Of a stretch of 55,706 nt of DNA, positions 48,779-55,706 are shown piece by piece; the first letter of the stretch is position 1; each line of letters opens with the position of its first letter. Origin of the DNA: Saccharothrix sp. NRRL B-16348 (GTDB taxonomy: Bacteria; Actinomycetota; Actinomycetes; Mycobacteriales; Pseudonocardiaceae). Both the position numbers and the translations under genes were made by a program. The stretch is taken from the NCBI RefSeq assembly GCF_001280085.1, contig NZ_LGED01000226.1, forward strand, positions 1 to 55,706, written 5' to 3'. The notes below the pieces were generated by a model. It was not told the DNA's origin. It ran no database searches and saw nothing but the letters and a program-made list of their open reading frames with translations.

Positions 48779-49989
48779 CAGTCCTCCCCGATCACGGGCG
48801 TCACGCTGTCGGGCATCGGGCCGACGAGCGCGTCCGCTTCTTCCTCCAGGTACACGGTGCGCCGGTGCTCCCGGTCCTCCTCCTCGCGCATGTGCGGCGC
48901 GTGCGGGGCGAAGCCGCCCATGCCCGCCACACCGACCCTGCCCGCCACGCCACGGGCACCGGCCGCGGCAGGCACGTTGGGCGGCGGCGTCCGACCCAGG
49001 ACGCCGGAGCGGTCGCCCGCGTCGAGGGCGCCCCGCTGCCCCCTGGTGCCGGTGGGGTCGCCGATGCCGATCCCGCCCGGGAGCACCGGGGCGACACCGG
49101 ACAGGTGGTCGCCCTTCGGGAGGTTCGACGTGTGCGCGGTGTCCCTGGCCGACGGCGGGCGCGACGCGATCGGCAGGCCGCCGGGCACACCGGTGGACCA
49201 GTCGGCGACCGCCGTCCGGTCGCCCGGCTGCCTCGGTGCGGCGGGCCCTTGAACGGCGGGCGCTCGCCCGCCGAGGTCGCCCTCGCCACCGCCGACGGCG
49301 CCGCTGGCCGAAGTCTTGCCGCCGCCACCACCGCCCACCGACGGCGGTGCGGAGGTCTTGTCACCGCCCGCCGCTCCCGCCGCCGACGACGGCGAAGTCG
49401 CACCCGCGTCCCCCACCTGCGGCGGCGCGGACGGCGCGGCCTGCACGCCGGGTCCGCTCACGGCCTGCACCGCGGTGTCCGCGGCCAGCACGCCGCCGGC
49501 CCCCTGGGGCATCTGCGGCAACGTCGCCTGGTTCTGGCCCGTCGCCGTGGCGTACTCCGCGTAGACGCGGCGGTTGTTCGCGTCGGCCTCGAACCACTCC
49601 TTGCGCGCGATCTCGTTGTCGGTGTCCCACGGCGTCAGCTCGTCGAAGAGGGTCAGCTCCGGCGGCTGCGGCGTCGCCATCGGCATCACCCGCTGCCTGA
49701 ACTGGCCGTAGCTCTGCGCTTGGGTCCGCAGCGAGGCGTCGGCCTTGTCCAGCGTCTCCTGCGCGCGCTGGAGGGCCTGCTCGATCGGCTGCACGGCCTG
49801 CGCCGCCCGCTCCGACGCCTTGCCCTGCCACGCGGCTTGCAGCTCGGCGGTGAGCCGACGCAGTTCGTCACCGAGGGCCTGGATGCGCGTGCGCGCGTCC
49901 TTCGAGACATCCGCCGCCTGGTTCAGCCCCTCGGGGCCCGCGCCCTGCGACACCATCTGGTAGATCTCATATCCGCTGAGCCCTGTCAT
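48778..49989 (-). CDS. PPE-like / WXG-type ESX substrate
   Basis: A 403-aa protein: an N-terminal helical domain of about 130 residues with WQG near residue 54 (LQAAWQGKASERAAQAV), then a long low-complexity region rich in Gly, Ala, Pro and Ser, and a charged conserved end (REEEDREHRRTVYLEEEADALVG) seen in actinobacterial ESX-associated proteins. No signal peptide, as expected for type VII export. Its start overlaps the PE-like gene's stop by 4 bp. Confidence 0.83.
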   Translation of the reverse strand: MTGLSGYEIYQMVSQGAGPEGLNQAADVSKDARTRIQALGDELRRLTAELQAAWQGKASERAAQAVQPIEQALQRAQETLDKADASLRTQAQSYGQFRQRVMPMATPQPPELTLFDELTPWDTDNEIARKEWFEADANNRRVYAEYATATGQNQATLPQMPQGAGGVLAADTAVQAVSGPGVQAAPSAPPQVGDAGATSPSSAAGAAGGDKTSAPPSVGGGGGGKTSASGAVGGGEGDLGGRAPAVQGPAAPRQPGDRTAVADWSTGVPGGLPIASRPPSARDTAHTSNLPKGDHLSGVAPVLPGGIGIGDPTGTRGQRGALDAGDRSGVLGRTPPPNVPAAAGARGVAGRVGVAGMGGFAPHAPHMREEEDREHRRTVYLEEEADALVGPMPDSVTPVIGED

Positions 49990-50294
49990 CGGCCTTTCAC
50001 CGCCACTCCGCCCTCGATGCCCTGATCGGTCTTCGCGTACTGCTCGACCGACGCCTTCAGCTCCTCGATCCGCGTCTGCAGCTCCCGCTCGATCGCCGAG
50101 ACCGAGTCGAGGTGCGCTTGGCCCGCCTGGGAGGCCGCGGTGGTGAAGGCGGTGGTCGCCGGGTCCTGCATCGGAGGCTGGATCTGTGCGAGCAGTTGGC
50201 TCTGCTGGTTGGTCGCGGACAGCTCGTCACGCACCTTGCCGTGCCTGCCGACCACCTCTTGGAGAGTGTCGATGGTCACTTCGAAATCGCCCAT
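49986..50294 (-). CDS. PE-like small ESX partner
   Basis: A 102-aa helical hairpin protein (FEVTIDTLQEVVGRHGKVRDELSATNQQ ... ERELQTRIEELKASVEQYAKTD), of the size and composition of WXG100/PE-type ESX proteins but without a WxG in the turn. Its place upstream of and overlapping the PPE-like gene points to a heterodimer recognised by EspG. ATG 50292-50294 is the start. Divergent from the FHA gene. Confidence 0.75.
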   Translation of the reverse strand: MGDFEVTIDTLQEVVGRHGKVRDELSATNQQSQLLAQIQPPMQDPATTAFTTAASQAGQAHLDSVSAIERELQTRIEELKASVEQYAKTDQGIEGGVAVKGR

Positions 50295-50474
50295 GGACGC
50301 AGCGTGGCGGGAGCCGCCGGGGACCCCTCCCGCCTCACTCGCGGCGAACGCCGCAGTCCGGTCCGGTTGGCATCGCCCCTCGTGACGAGATCGGTCCCTA
50401 CCATCGAATCCTGAGGGCCGGGAGGGGTCCCGGGCCGGTCCGGCGACACTGCGCGACAACACGAGGAGGCCGGC

Positions 50475-51230
50475 ATGAACACCGAGAGCCTGGCGCGCGA
50501 CGTGCCGCGCGCCGCGCCGGGAGCCGTCGTCGCACTGGCGCTGAGCGGGAAGATCAGCGTCACCCCCGTCGAGGGACGCCGGGTGAGGTTCGGCCGCAAC
50601 CGGCCGGACGTCGACGTGTGCGTCGGCGAGACCGACCCGCGGGTGAGCCGCCAGCACGGCCTGCTGACCCGCCACGCCGGCCGGTGGTGGGTCACCAACA
50701 CCGGGCGGCTGCCCATCCGCCTGCCCAAGACCCGGTGGCTGTTCCGCGACGAGGACCCGGTGCCGCTGGCCGACGGCTACACGCCGCTGTTCATCCGCGG
50801 CTCGCACGAGCGCGAGCACCTGCTCGAGCTGTACGTCGCCGGCGAGGACGGCGGCCACCCGGCGACCCGCCACGCCGCCGTGACCCAGCCGCCCAAGCGG
50901 TGGCGGCTCACGCCGGACGAGCACCTGATGCTGGTCGTGCTGGGGCAGCGCTACCTGCTGCACGAGGCCAACCCGCAGCCGGTGTCGCGCCAGCACGTCG
51001 CCGAGGTGCTCGACGAGCTCCAGCCGGACGCGGGCTGGGGCGTCAAGCGGGTCGAGCACATGGTCGCCGACGTCCGGGCCAGGCTGTCCGCGGCGGGTGT
51101 GCACGGCCTGCTGCGCGAGGAGGTCGGCGAGCCCGTCGGCAACGCGCTCAACGACAACCTGCTGCGCGAACTCGTCCTGTCGACCACCCTCGTGCCGCCG
51201 GACCTGGCACTGCTGGACGCGCTGTCCTGA
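50475..51230 (+). CDS. FHA-domain protein
   Basis: A 251-aa protein. The forkhead-associated domain is in the first 120 residues: VRFGRNRPDVDVCVGETDPRVSRQHGLL carries the GR and SRQH phosphothreonine-contact motifs. The second half (RWRLTPDEHLMLVVLGQRYLLHE ...) is a helical domain that looks like a winged helix. FHA proteins read Thr phosphorylation by Ser/Thr kinases; the kinase gene follows 104 bp downstream. ATG 50475 has GAGGAGG upstream. It is divergent from the ESX operon. Confidence 0.88.
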   Translation: MNTESLARDVPRAAPGAVVALALSGKISVTPVEGRRVRFGRNRPDVDVCVGETDPRVSRQHGLLTRHAGRWWVTNTGRLPIRLPKTRWLFRDEDPVPLADGYTPLFIRGSHEREHLLELYVAGEDGGHPATRHAAVTQPPKRWRLTPDEHLMLVVLGQRYLLHEANPQPVSRQHVAEVLDELQPDAGWGVKRVEHMVADVRARLSAAGVHGLLREEVGEPVGNALNDNLLRELVLSTTLVPPDLALLDALS

Positions 51231-51321
51231 CCGGCCGCCTATCGGGTGAAAGTCCGGGGCATCGGCCAGCTCACGGCGCCTCGGCCCGGCGAAGCCCATG
51301 ACGGCGCGCAACCGTGGTCAC

Positions 51322-51334
51322 TACACTACGCACC
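51322..51334 (+). promoter_or_regulatory. Leaderless promoter of Ser/Thr kinase gene
   Basis: TACACT (51322-51327) stands seven bases before GTG 51335, so transcription should start at or next to the start codon. This decides the start over GTG 51314. Confidence 0.6.
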
Positions 51335-53092
51335 GTGCGCACGGGGGATGTGGTTGGCGGGCGGTACGAGCTGGAGGACGCCCGCGGCTCCGGCTCCGGC
51401 GGCGTCGTCTGGGGCGCGTTCGACCGGAAGTTGAAGCGGCGGGTGGCGCTCAAGCGGCCCCACGCGGCGGCGGACCACACCGACCGGACGCGGTTCCGCC
51501 GCGAGGCCGAGACCGCCGCGCAGGTGCAGCACCCGAACGCCGTCTCGATCTTCGACACCGTCGACGCCGACGACTGCTGGCTCGTCATGGAGTACATGCC
51601 GGCGGAGAGCCTGGACAAGACGCTGGCGGCGAGCGGGCCGCTGCCGCCCGAGCGGGTGGCGAGGATCGGCGTGCAGATCGCGGGCGCGCTGGCCGCCGTC
51701 CACGCGAAGAACATCGTGCACCGCGACGTGAAGCCGGGCAACGTCCTGGTCACCGACGACGACCTGGCCAAGCTGACCGACTTCGGCATCTCCATCTGGC
51801 GGGACGTGACCCGGACCGACGACGGCAAGGTCACCGGCACACCCGCGTACACCTCGCCCGAGGTCGCCGGCGGGCACCCGGCGAGCCGCGCCTCGGACGT
51901 CTTCTCGCTCGGCGCCACGCTGTTCGCCGCGGTCGAGGGCACGCCGCCGTTCGGCAACGGCCAACCGCACGAGGTGCTGGAGCGCGTCCGGCGCGGCGAG
52001 ACCCTGCCGGTGCGCCAGGCGGGTCCGCTCGCCCCGCTGCTGGCCGAGATGCTGCGACGGCACCCCCAGCGGAGACCGACCGCCGATGAGGTCCGATTAC
52101 GGCTCAAGGAAATCGTCGGCGACTGGGAGCCGCCACCGGCGCCGGTCCCACGCCCCGCCCGCGTCACGGCACGGCGCCGTGCGTCACTCCGGGTGGCCGC
52201 GGGGGTCGCGTTCGTCGTGGCGATCAGCGCGGTGGTGTTCACCTGGCAGCACCAGGCGCCCGCGGCGCAGCAGCCGCCACCGGCAGGTCTCGTCGGCGAC
52301 GAGCGCAGCGCCGACCCGTGCGCGCTGTTCGACGAGGAGGAGCTGAGCCGATTCGGTCCGACGCGGCTGGTCACCACCTACGGCAACTTCAACCGCTGTG
52401 ACGTCGTGGTCGACGTCGGCGCGAAAGCACCGGTGGACGTCGAGGTCCAGCTGATCACCCGCGCCTCGCGCACGGTCCAGGGACAACCGTTCGACGTGGT
52501 CGAGGGCGCCCTGCAGAGCGGCGAGTGCGACCGCACCGTGGTCGTGGACGACAAGTACGCCGTCCGGGTGGCCGCGAAGCTGCAGAACCCGCCGTTGGAC
52601 CTCTGCGCCGTGGCCGAGGTCGCCACGGACACCGTGCTGGACGTGCTCCGCAGCGGTCCCGTCCCCCGGCGCGCCACCCCGTTCCCCGCCGGTTCGCTCG
52701 CCCACGTCGACGCCTGCGCGCTGCTGGACGACCAGACGCTCGTCACGCTGGCCGCGGTCAACGGCGACTCGGCCGTGAACGTGTTCGGGAACTGGGCGTG
52801 CAAGTGGTTCAGCACGGTCGGCGGGCCCGGGATCAACCTGCGCTTCGACCAGCACCCGGCGGGGCAGGTGGTCGCGGGCGAGCTGGTCGAGCTGGACGGC
52901 CGCCCGGGGTACCTCCAGCTGGACACGGGCACGAGCTGCACCGTGAACGTGCCGCACCGGCCGGCGAACGTGCCGCCGCGGGAGCAGATCGACATGATGG
53001 TGCTGACCGTGAGCGGCGATCGGCCGGGTCAGGAGTACTGCGACCGGGCCACGCGCCTGGCGGCGGTGGCCGCCGCGAAGCTGCCCTCCTGA
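51335..53092 (+). CDS. Transmembrane Ser/Thr protein kinase (PknB type)
   Basis: A 585-aa kinase: Gly loop GSGSGGVVWGAF, catalytic Lys in VALKRP, HRDVKPGN at about 128-135, DFGIS and GTPAYTSPE complete the Hanks motifs. One membrane helix (VAAGVAFVVAISAVVFTW) is at about 287-304. The extracellular part has two similar halves (DPCALFDEEELSRFG and DACALLDDQTLVTLA, each with further cysteines) like DUF3558-type sensor domains, not PASTA repeats. It probably phosphorylates the adjacent FHA protein or ESX components; inferred from position. GTG 51335 is leaderless. Confidence 0.9.
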   Translation: MRTGDVVGGRYELEDARGSGSGGVVWGAFDRKLKRRVALKRPHAAADHTDRTRFRREAETAAQVQHPNAVSIFDTVDADDCWLVMEYMPAESLDKTLAASGPLPPERVARIGVQIAGALAAVHAKNIVHRDVKPGNVLVTDDDLAKLTDFGISIWRDVTRTDDGKVTGTPAYTSPEVAGGHPASRASDVFSLGATLFAAVEGTPPFGNGQPHEVLERVRRGETLPVRQAGPLAPLLAEMLRRHPQRRPTADEVRLRLKEIVGDWEPPPAPVPRPARVTARRRASLRVAAGVAFVVAISAVVFTWQHQAPAAQQPPPAGLVGDERSADPCALFDEEELSRFGPTRLVTTYGNFNRCDVVVDVGAKAPVDVEVQLITRASRTVQGQPFDVVEGALQSGECDRTVVVDDKYAVRVAAKLQNPPLDLCAVAEVATDTVLDVLRSGPVPRRATPFPAGSLAHVDACALLDDQTLVTLAAVNGDSAVNVFGNWACKWFSTVGGPGINLRFDQHPAGQVVAGELVELDGRPGYLQLDTGTSCTVNVPHRPANVPPREQIDMMVLTVSGDRPGQEYCDRATRLAAVAAAKLPS

Positions 53093-53100
53093 CCGTGCCG

Positions 53101-53136
53101 GGGGCCGGCGAGCGCGAACCCGCACCCGCTGGCCCC
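53101..53136. terminator. Hairpin terminator between convergent genes
   Basis: GGGGCCGGCG (53101-53110) pairs with CGCTGGCCCC (53127-53136), one G-U. A second hairpin GCACG/CGTGC (53143-53147 / 53152-53156) follows at the end of the PL6-like gene, serving the minus strand. Confidence 0.65.
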
Positions 53137-53155
53137 GTTGTGGCACGTCGTCGTG

Positions 53156-54643
53156 CTACCGGGAGTTCGGACCGACATCGGTCGCGCAGAGCGGTCGCCG
53201 GACCACTGCGGCAGTCGACCTCTCGTCCGCACCGACGTCGGCGACACCGGCCCGCGGCTGGCCGTCCATGTCGTCGGTGACGAACGCGTGGCGGCCGGCG
53301 GCGCGGTCGATCGCCGGGCTGCCCGCGCCGATCCGGTAGACCGGTCCTTCGCGGCGCAGCAGCGGGTCGACCGCGCGGATCGCCTCGGCGGGCTGGTCGA
53401 CGCCGACGGTCGCGGTTCCGGTCGGCCACGCGACGTTCCCGGCGTACGTCAGGTTCACCGGCGTCTTCAGCTCGTTGAACAGCTTGCCCTGGGCGCCGGT
53501 CACCACGTTGTCGGCGATGGTGGAGTCGATCGGCGGGAACGTGTAGTTGGCGCCGATCTCGATGTTCGACACGTTGTTCACGAAGGTGTTGTGCACGACG
53601 GTCGCCCGGTAGACGCGCCAGTGCGCGTTCAACGCGCCCGAGATGTCCACGTCGCCGCCGTCGAGCTGGAGCGCGGCGTCGTAGCCGGAGCCGGTCAGGC
53701 CCTCGAAGTGGTTGTTGTAGATCTTGTGGTCGTCACCGTAGATCCGGATACCGCCGGTGCCCGGCTTCCCCTCGCCGAGGAAGAAGTTGCCGTGCAGGGT
53801 GCCGCGGTTGCCGTGCCGGTGCGACAACGTCCCCTGCGAGGACCGGAACGTGTTGTAGCGCACGGTGTTGTCGTTGCTCTTCACGGAGATGATCTCCGGG
53901 TCGCCGTCGCAGTCCTCGAACAGGTTGGACTCGACGACGGTGAACCCGCTGGAGCGGGAGATCGTGCTCCGGCCCACCCGGATGGCCTCCATCTCGTTGA
54001 CCGCGCGCGGGCCGATGTCGCGGAAGTGGTTGTGGTCGACGCGGTCGTGCCGCGACTGCTCGGTCTCCGACCCCTCGATGGTGATGAAGTTGCCCAGTTG
54101 GCGCTTCTCCTCGAACAGGTTGTGGTCGATCCGGTTGTGGTGGCTGTTCGCGCCGTCGACGAGCACCCAGTTCAGCTTCGACTCCTCGGCGAGCCGGAAG
54201 TGGTTGCGGGTCAACCGCACGTGGTTCGAGCCGGTGATCCGCAGGGTCGAGCGGTTCGTCCAGCTCAAGCCCTCGAAGGTCACGTACGACGAGTTCGCCA
54301 CCTCCAACTGCCCGTCGTCGACCACCGCACGACCGCGGTGGGCCGCCACGACGGTGATCGGCTTGGCCGCGGTGCCGTTCTTGCCGGTCATCCCTCCTAT
54401 CGTGTAACGACCGTCGGCGACCACGATCCGGTCCCCGGCCCTGGCGTCGGCGAGGGCCGCTTGGAGCTGGGTCGAGTCGGTGACGCTGACCGTGCGGTCG
54501 ACGCCGTGGCCGGCGGACCACCGGCTGTCAGGCCCGCCGGCGACCGGCGGTGGGCTGGCTGCCCCCGACGTGGCGGGCCACCACGCGGCGGAGACGCCCG
54601 ACGCGAGCAACACCACCAGGAGCACACCAAGAGTCCGTGTCAT
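53156..54643 (-). CDS. Secreted polysaccharide lyase, PL6-like (chondroitinase B / alginate lyase fold)
   Basis: A 495-aa exported right-handed beta-helix protein with a signal peptide (TLGVLLVVLLASGVSA). The central segment EIISVKSNDNTVRYN followed by LSHRHGNRGTLHGN fits the catalytic Lys and Arg of PL6/chondroitinase-B-type lyases, and the calcium-binding Glu/Asn lie nearby. It should cleave uronic-acid polymers by beta-elimination. ATG 54641-54643 follows GCGAGGAT. It is adjacent to a second beta-helix lyase on the same strand but separated by that gene's terminator, so they are separate units. Confidence 0.88.
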   Translation of the reverse strand: MTRTLGVLLVVLLASGVSAAWWPATSGAASPPPVAGGPDSRWSAGHGVDRTVSVTDSTQLQAALADARAGDRIVVADGRYTIGGMTGKNGTAAKPITVVAAHRGRAVVDDGQLEVANSSYVTFEGLSWTNRSTLRITGSNHVRLTRNHFRLAEESKLNWVLVDGANSHHNRIDHNLFEEKRQLGNFITIEGSETEQSRHDRVDHNHFRDIGPRAVNEMEAIRVGRSTISRSSGFTVVESNLFEDCDGDPEIISVKSNDNTVRYNTFRSSQGTLSHRHGNRGTLHGNFFLGEGKPGTGGIRIYGDDHKIYNNHFEGLTGSGYDAALQLDGGDVDISGALNAHWRVYRATVVHNTFVNNVSNIEIGANYTFPPIDSTIADNVVTGAQGKLFNELKTPVNLTYAGNVAWPTGTATVGVDQPAEAIRAVDPLLRREGPVYRIGAGSPAIDRAAGRHAFVTDDMDGQPRAGVADVGADERSTAAVVRRPLCATDVGPNSR

Positions 54644-54754
54644 CGGGATCCTCGCTCTTGACCGGAGAAACGACATCCGTCCAGCATGTCCGGTCACCGT
54701 TGGGACCAGTCCCGGTGACCGCGACTAGCGCTCAACGGTAGGCGTGGTCCATGA

Positions 54755-54796
54755 GGGTGATCGGGCGGGCACTGCGGTGTGCCCGCCCGATCACCC
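54755..54796. terminator. Perfect 18-bp-stem terminator
   Basis: GGGTGATCGGGCGGGCAC (54755-54772) and its exact reverse complement (54779-54796) around the loop TGCGGT, 38 bp after the stop of the PL9-like gene on the minus strand. Confidence 0.9.
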
Positions 54797-54834
54797 GACA
54801 CCGCCACGCTGCGGTGCCGTTACCCCGTGGCCTA

Positions 54835-55706
54835 CTACCCGAAGGTGACGACGAGGCGGCCGTCGGAGGCGTAGGACCAGCGCAGGGCGCCGCTGTAGGA
54901 GGCGCAGCGGGAGCCGTTGGTGCCGGTCCAGAACTGGTTGGTGCCGTCGACGTTGCCGACGGTCTTGTCGTTGGTGCCGCTGCCGCTGCGGCAGGACGTG
55001 TTGCCGCGGAAGACCGAGGAGCCGCCGTCGAAGCTGAAGTTGCGTTCGGTGTTGTCGATGCTGACGTTGTCGGACACGGTCATCGTGCCGAGGTTGCGGT
55101 TGTAGGTGAAGCCGTGCTTGCCGTTGTCGTAGGCGATGTTGCGGCGGATGACGTGGTTGACGCCGATGTCCTCGCCGCCGAGCTTGTAGCCGTTGCGGTC
55201 GCCGTTGCCGGCCTGGCCGCCGTTGCTCAGCGTGCCGTTCCCGTAGGCGAGGGAGTCCTCGATGGTGACCGCGCCGATCGGGCCGGTGTCGGTCTTGGTG
55301 TAGAGGTCCCAGCCGTCGTCGATGTTGTTGTGCGCGACCGCGTAGCGGAACACGTTGCCCGGCCCGGAGGTGAGCTTCGCGGCGAACCCGTCGGCGTCCT
55401 CGCCGTCGGAGTCGGCGTTGTCGTGCGACTCGGCGCTCAGGATCAGGTTGTTGGCCGGCCACTGGTCCTTCGGGGTGGTGGACAGCATCCGCGACAGCTG
55501 CAGGCCGGTGTCGCGGTTGAAGCGCGTGACCGTGCGCTCGAAGACGTTGTTGCTGCCGCCGACGAAGATGCCGTTGTCCCCGGCCCGCTCCACCACGATG
55601 CCCCGCACGTGCCAGTACGCGCCGTTCACCGCCAGCCCCCGGTTGGCCGGGTCCTCCGCCTGCGCGGAGAAGTTCAGCACCGGCGTCTCACCGGGGTAGG
55701 CGAACA
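54835..55706 (-). CDS. Pectate lyase PL9-like, 5' end outside window
   Basis: Partial: the N-terminus lies beyond the right edge; 290 residues are visible. The beta-helix ladder with AYPGETPVLNFSAQ, WHVRGIVVERAGDNGIFVGG, SHDNADSDGEDADGFAAK (calcium and catalytic Asp-rich region), DDGWDLYTKTDTGPIG and KHGFTYNRNLG matches PL9 pectate lyases. The C-terminal RWSYASDGRLVVTFG is typical of actinobacterial members. It cleaves polygalacturonate outside the cell. Followed by a strong terminator. Together with the PL6-like gene it indicates growth on plant or algal polysaccharide. Confidence 0.9.
   Translation of the reverse strand, partial: FAYPGETPVLNFSAQAEDPANRGLAVNGAYWHVRGIVVERAGDNGIFVGGSNNVFERTVTRFNRDTGLQLSRMLSTTPKDQWPANNLILSAESHDNADSDGEDADGFAAKLTSGPGNVFRYAVAHNNIDDGWDLYTKTDTGPIGAVTIEDSLAYGNGTLSNGGQAGNGDRNGYKLGGEDIGVNHVIRRNIAYDNGKHGFTYNRNLGTMTVSDNVSIDNTERNFSFDGGSSVFRGNTSCRSGSGTNDKTVGNVDGTNQFWTGTNGSRCASYSGALRWSYASDGRLVVTFG

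Noticed and set aside
1..55706. tRNA, rRNA, CRISPR, IS elements or att sites
   Set aside because: Reading both strands by eye showed no cloverleaf with CCA end, no regular spaced repeats, no transposase or integrase and no flanking direct repeats; small RNA genes could still be missed without a covariance search.

Overview
The window is about 72% GC with actinobacterial habits: GTG and TTG starts, 4-bp stop/start overlaps inside operons, several probable leaderless transcripts, and ESX/EspG, FHA/PknB-type kinase, CGNR and YtrA-type families. I infer a filamentous actinobacterium of the Pseudonocardiaceae (Saccharothrix / Actinosynnema / Lentzea type). That placement comes from gene content and style and was not tested by any search. 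About 57 genes or gene remnants are supported. No rRNA, tRNA, CRISPR array, insertion sequence or integrase was seen.

Left part (1-9.5 kb): the start of an ArsR repressor divergent from a flavoprotein and an MFS exporter (metalloid-response layout), an MmcQ/YjbR protein, release factor 3, a MerR regulator, an RNase J whose translation start lies in a perfect palindrome, and a BicA-like SulP transporter. 9.5-23 kb: a secreted lysyl-oxidase-like protein; a zeta-toxin-like kinase with a signal peptide followed by an overlapping small gene; a TetR-controlled amidohydrolase/DUF1772 operon; an M20 peptidase; a membrane-anchored STAND ATPase with WD40 repeats; a LysR/Gfo-Idh pair; and an ABC-F ribosome-protection gene behind a tiny leader peptide with alternative RNA pairings.

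23-31 kb: a broken Mrr restriction gene, then a translationally coupled three-gene unit (STAND-TPR protein, 103-aa small protein, HExxH peptide-modification-type protein). This is the best candidate for an undescribed system in the window. It is followed by an alpha/beta hydrolase with an upstream 16-codon reading frame, and an ECF sigma/anti-sigma pair. 31-38.6 kb: a six-gene aromatic ring-cleavage operon (two FAH-family hydrolases, cyclase, FAD monooxygenase, ACMSD-like amidohydrolase, extradiol dioxygenase) with a divergent LysR activator and the remnant of an MFS gene at its far end.

38.6-48 kb: small regulator/effector modules with visible operators: PadR-DoxX, YtrA-type GntR-membrane protein, ArsR-SulP with a divergent HPF-like gene, an orphan histidine kinase with a 144-aa partner, and CGNR regulator-AhpD-like-PNPOx-like. 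48-55.7 kb: an ESX substrate/chaperone operon (PE-like, PPE-like, EspG) divergent from an FHA protein and a transmembrane Ser/Thr kinase, then two secreted beta-helix polysaccharide lyases (PL6-like and a partial PL9-like). Strong hairpin terminators separate most convergent neighbours.
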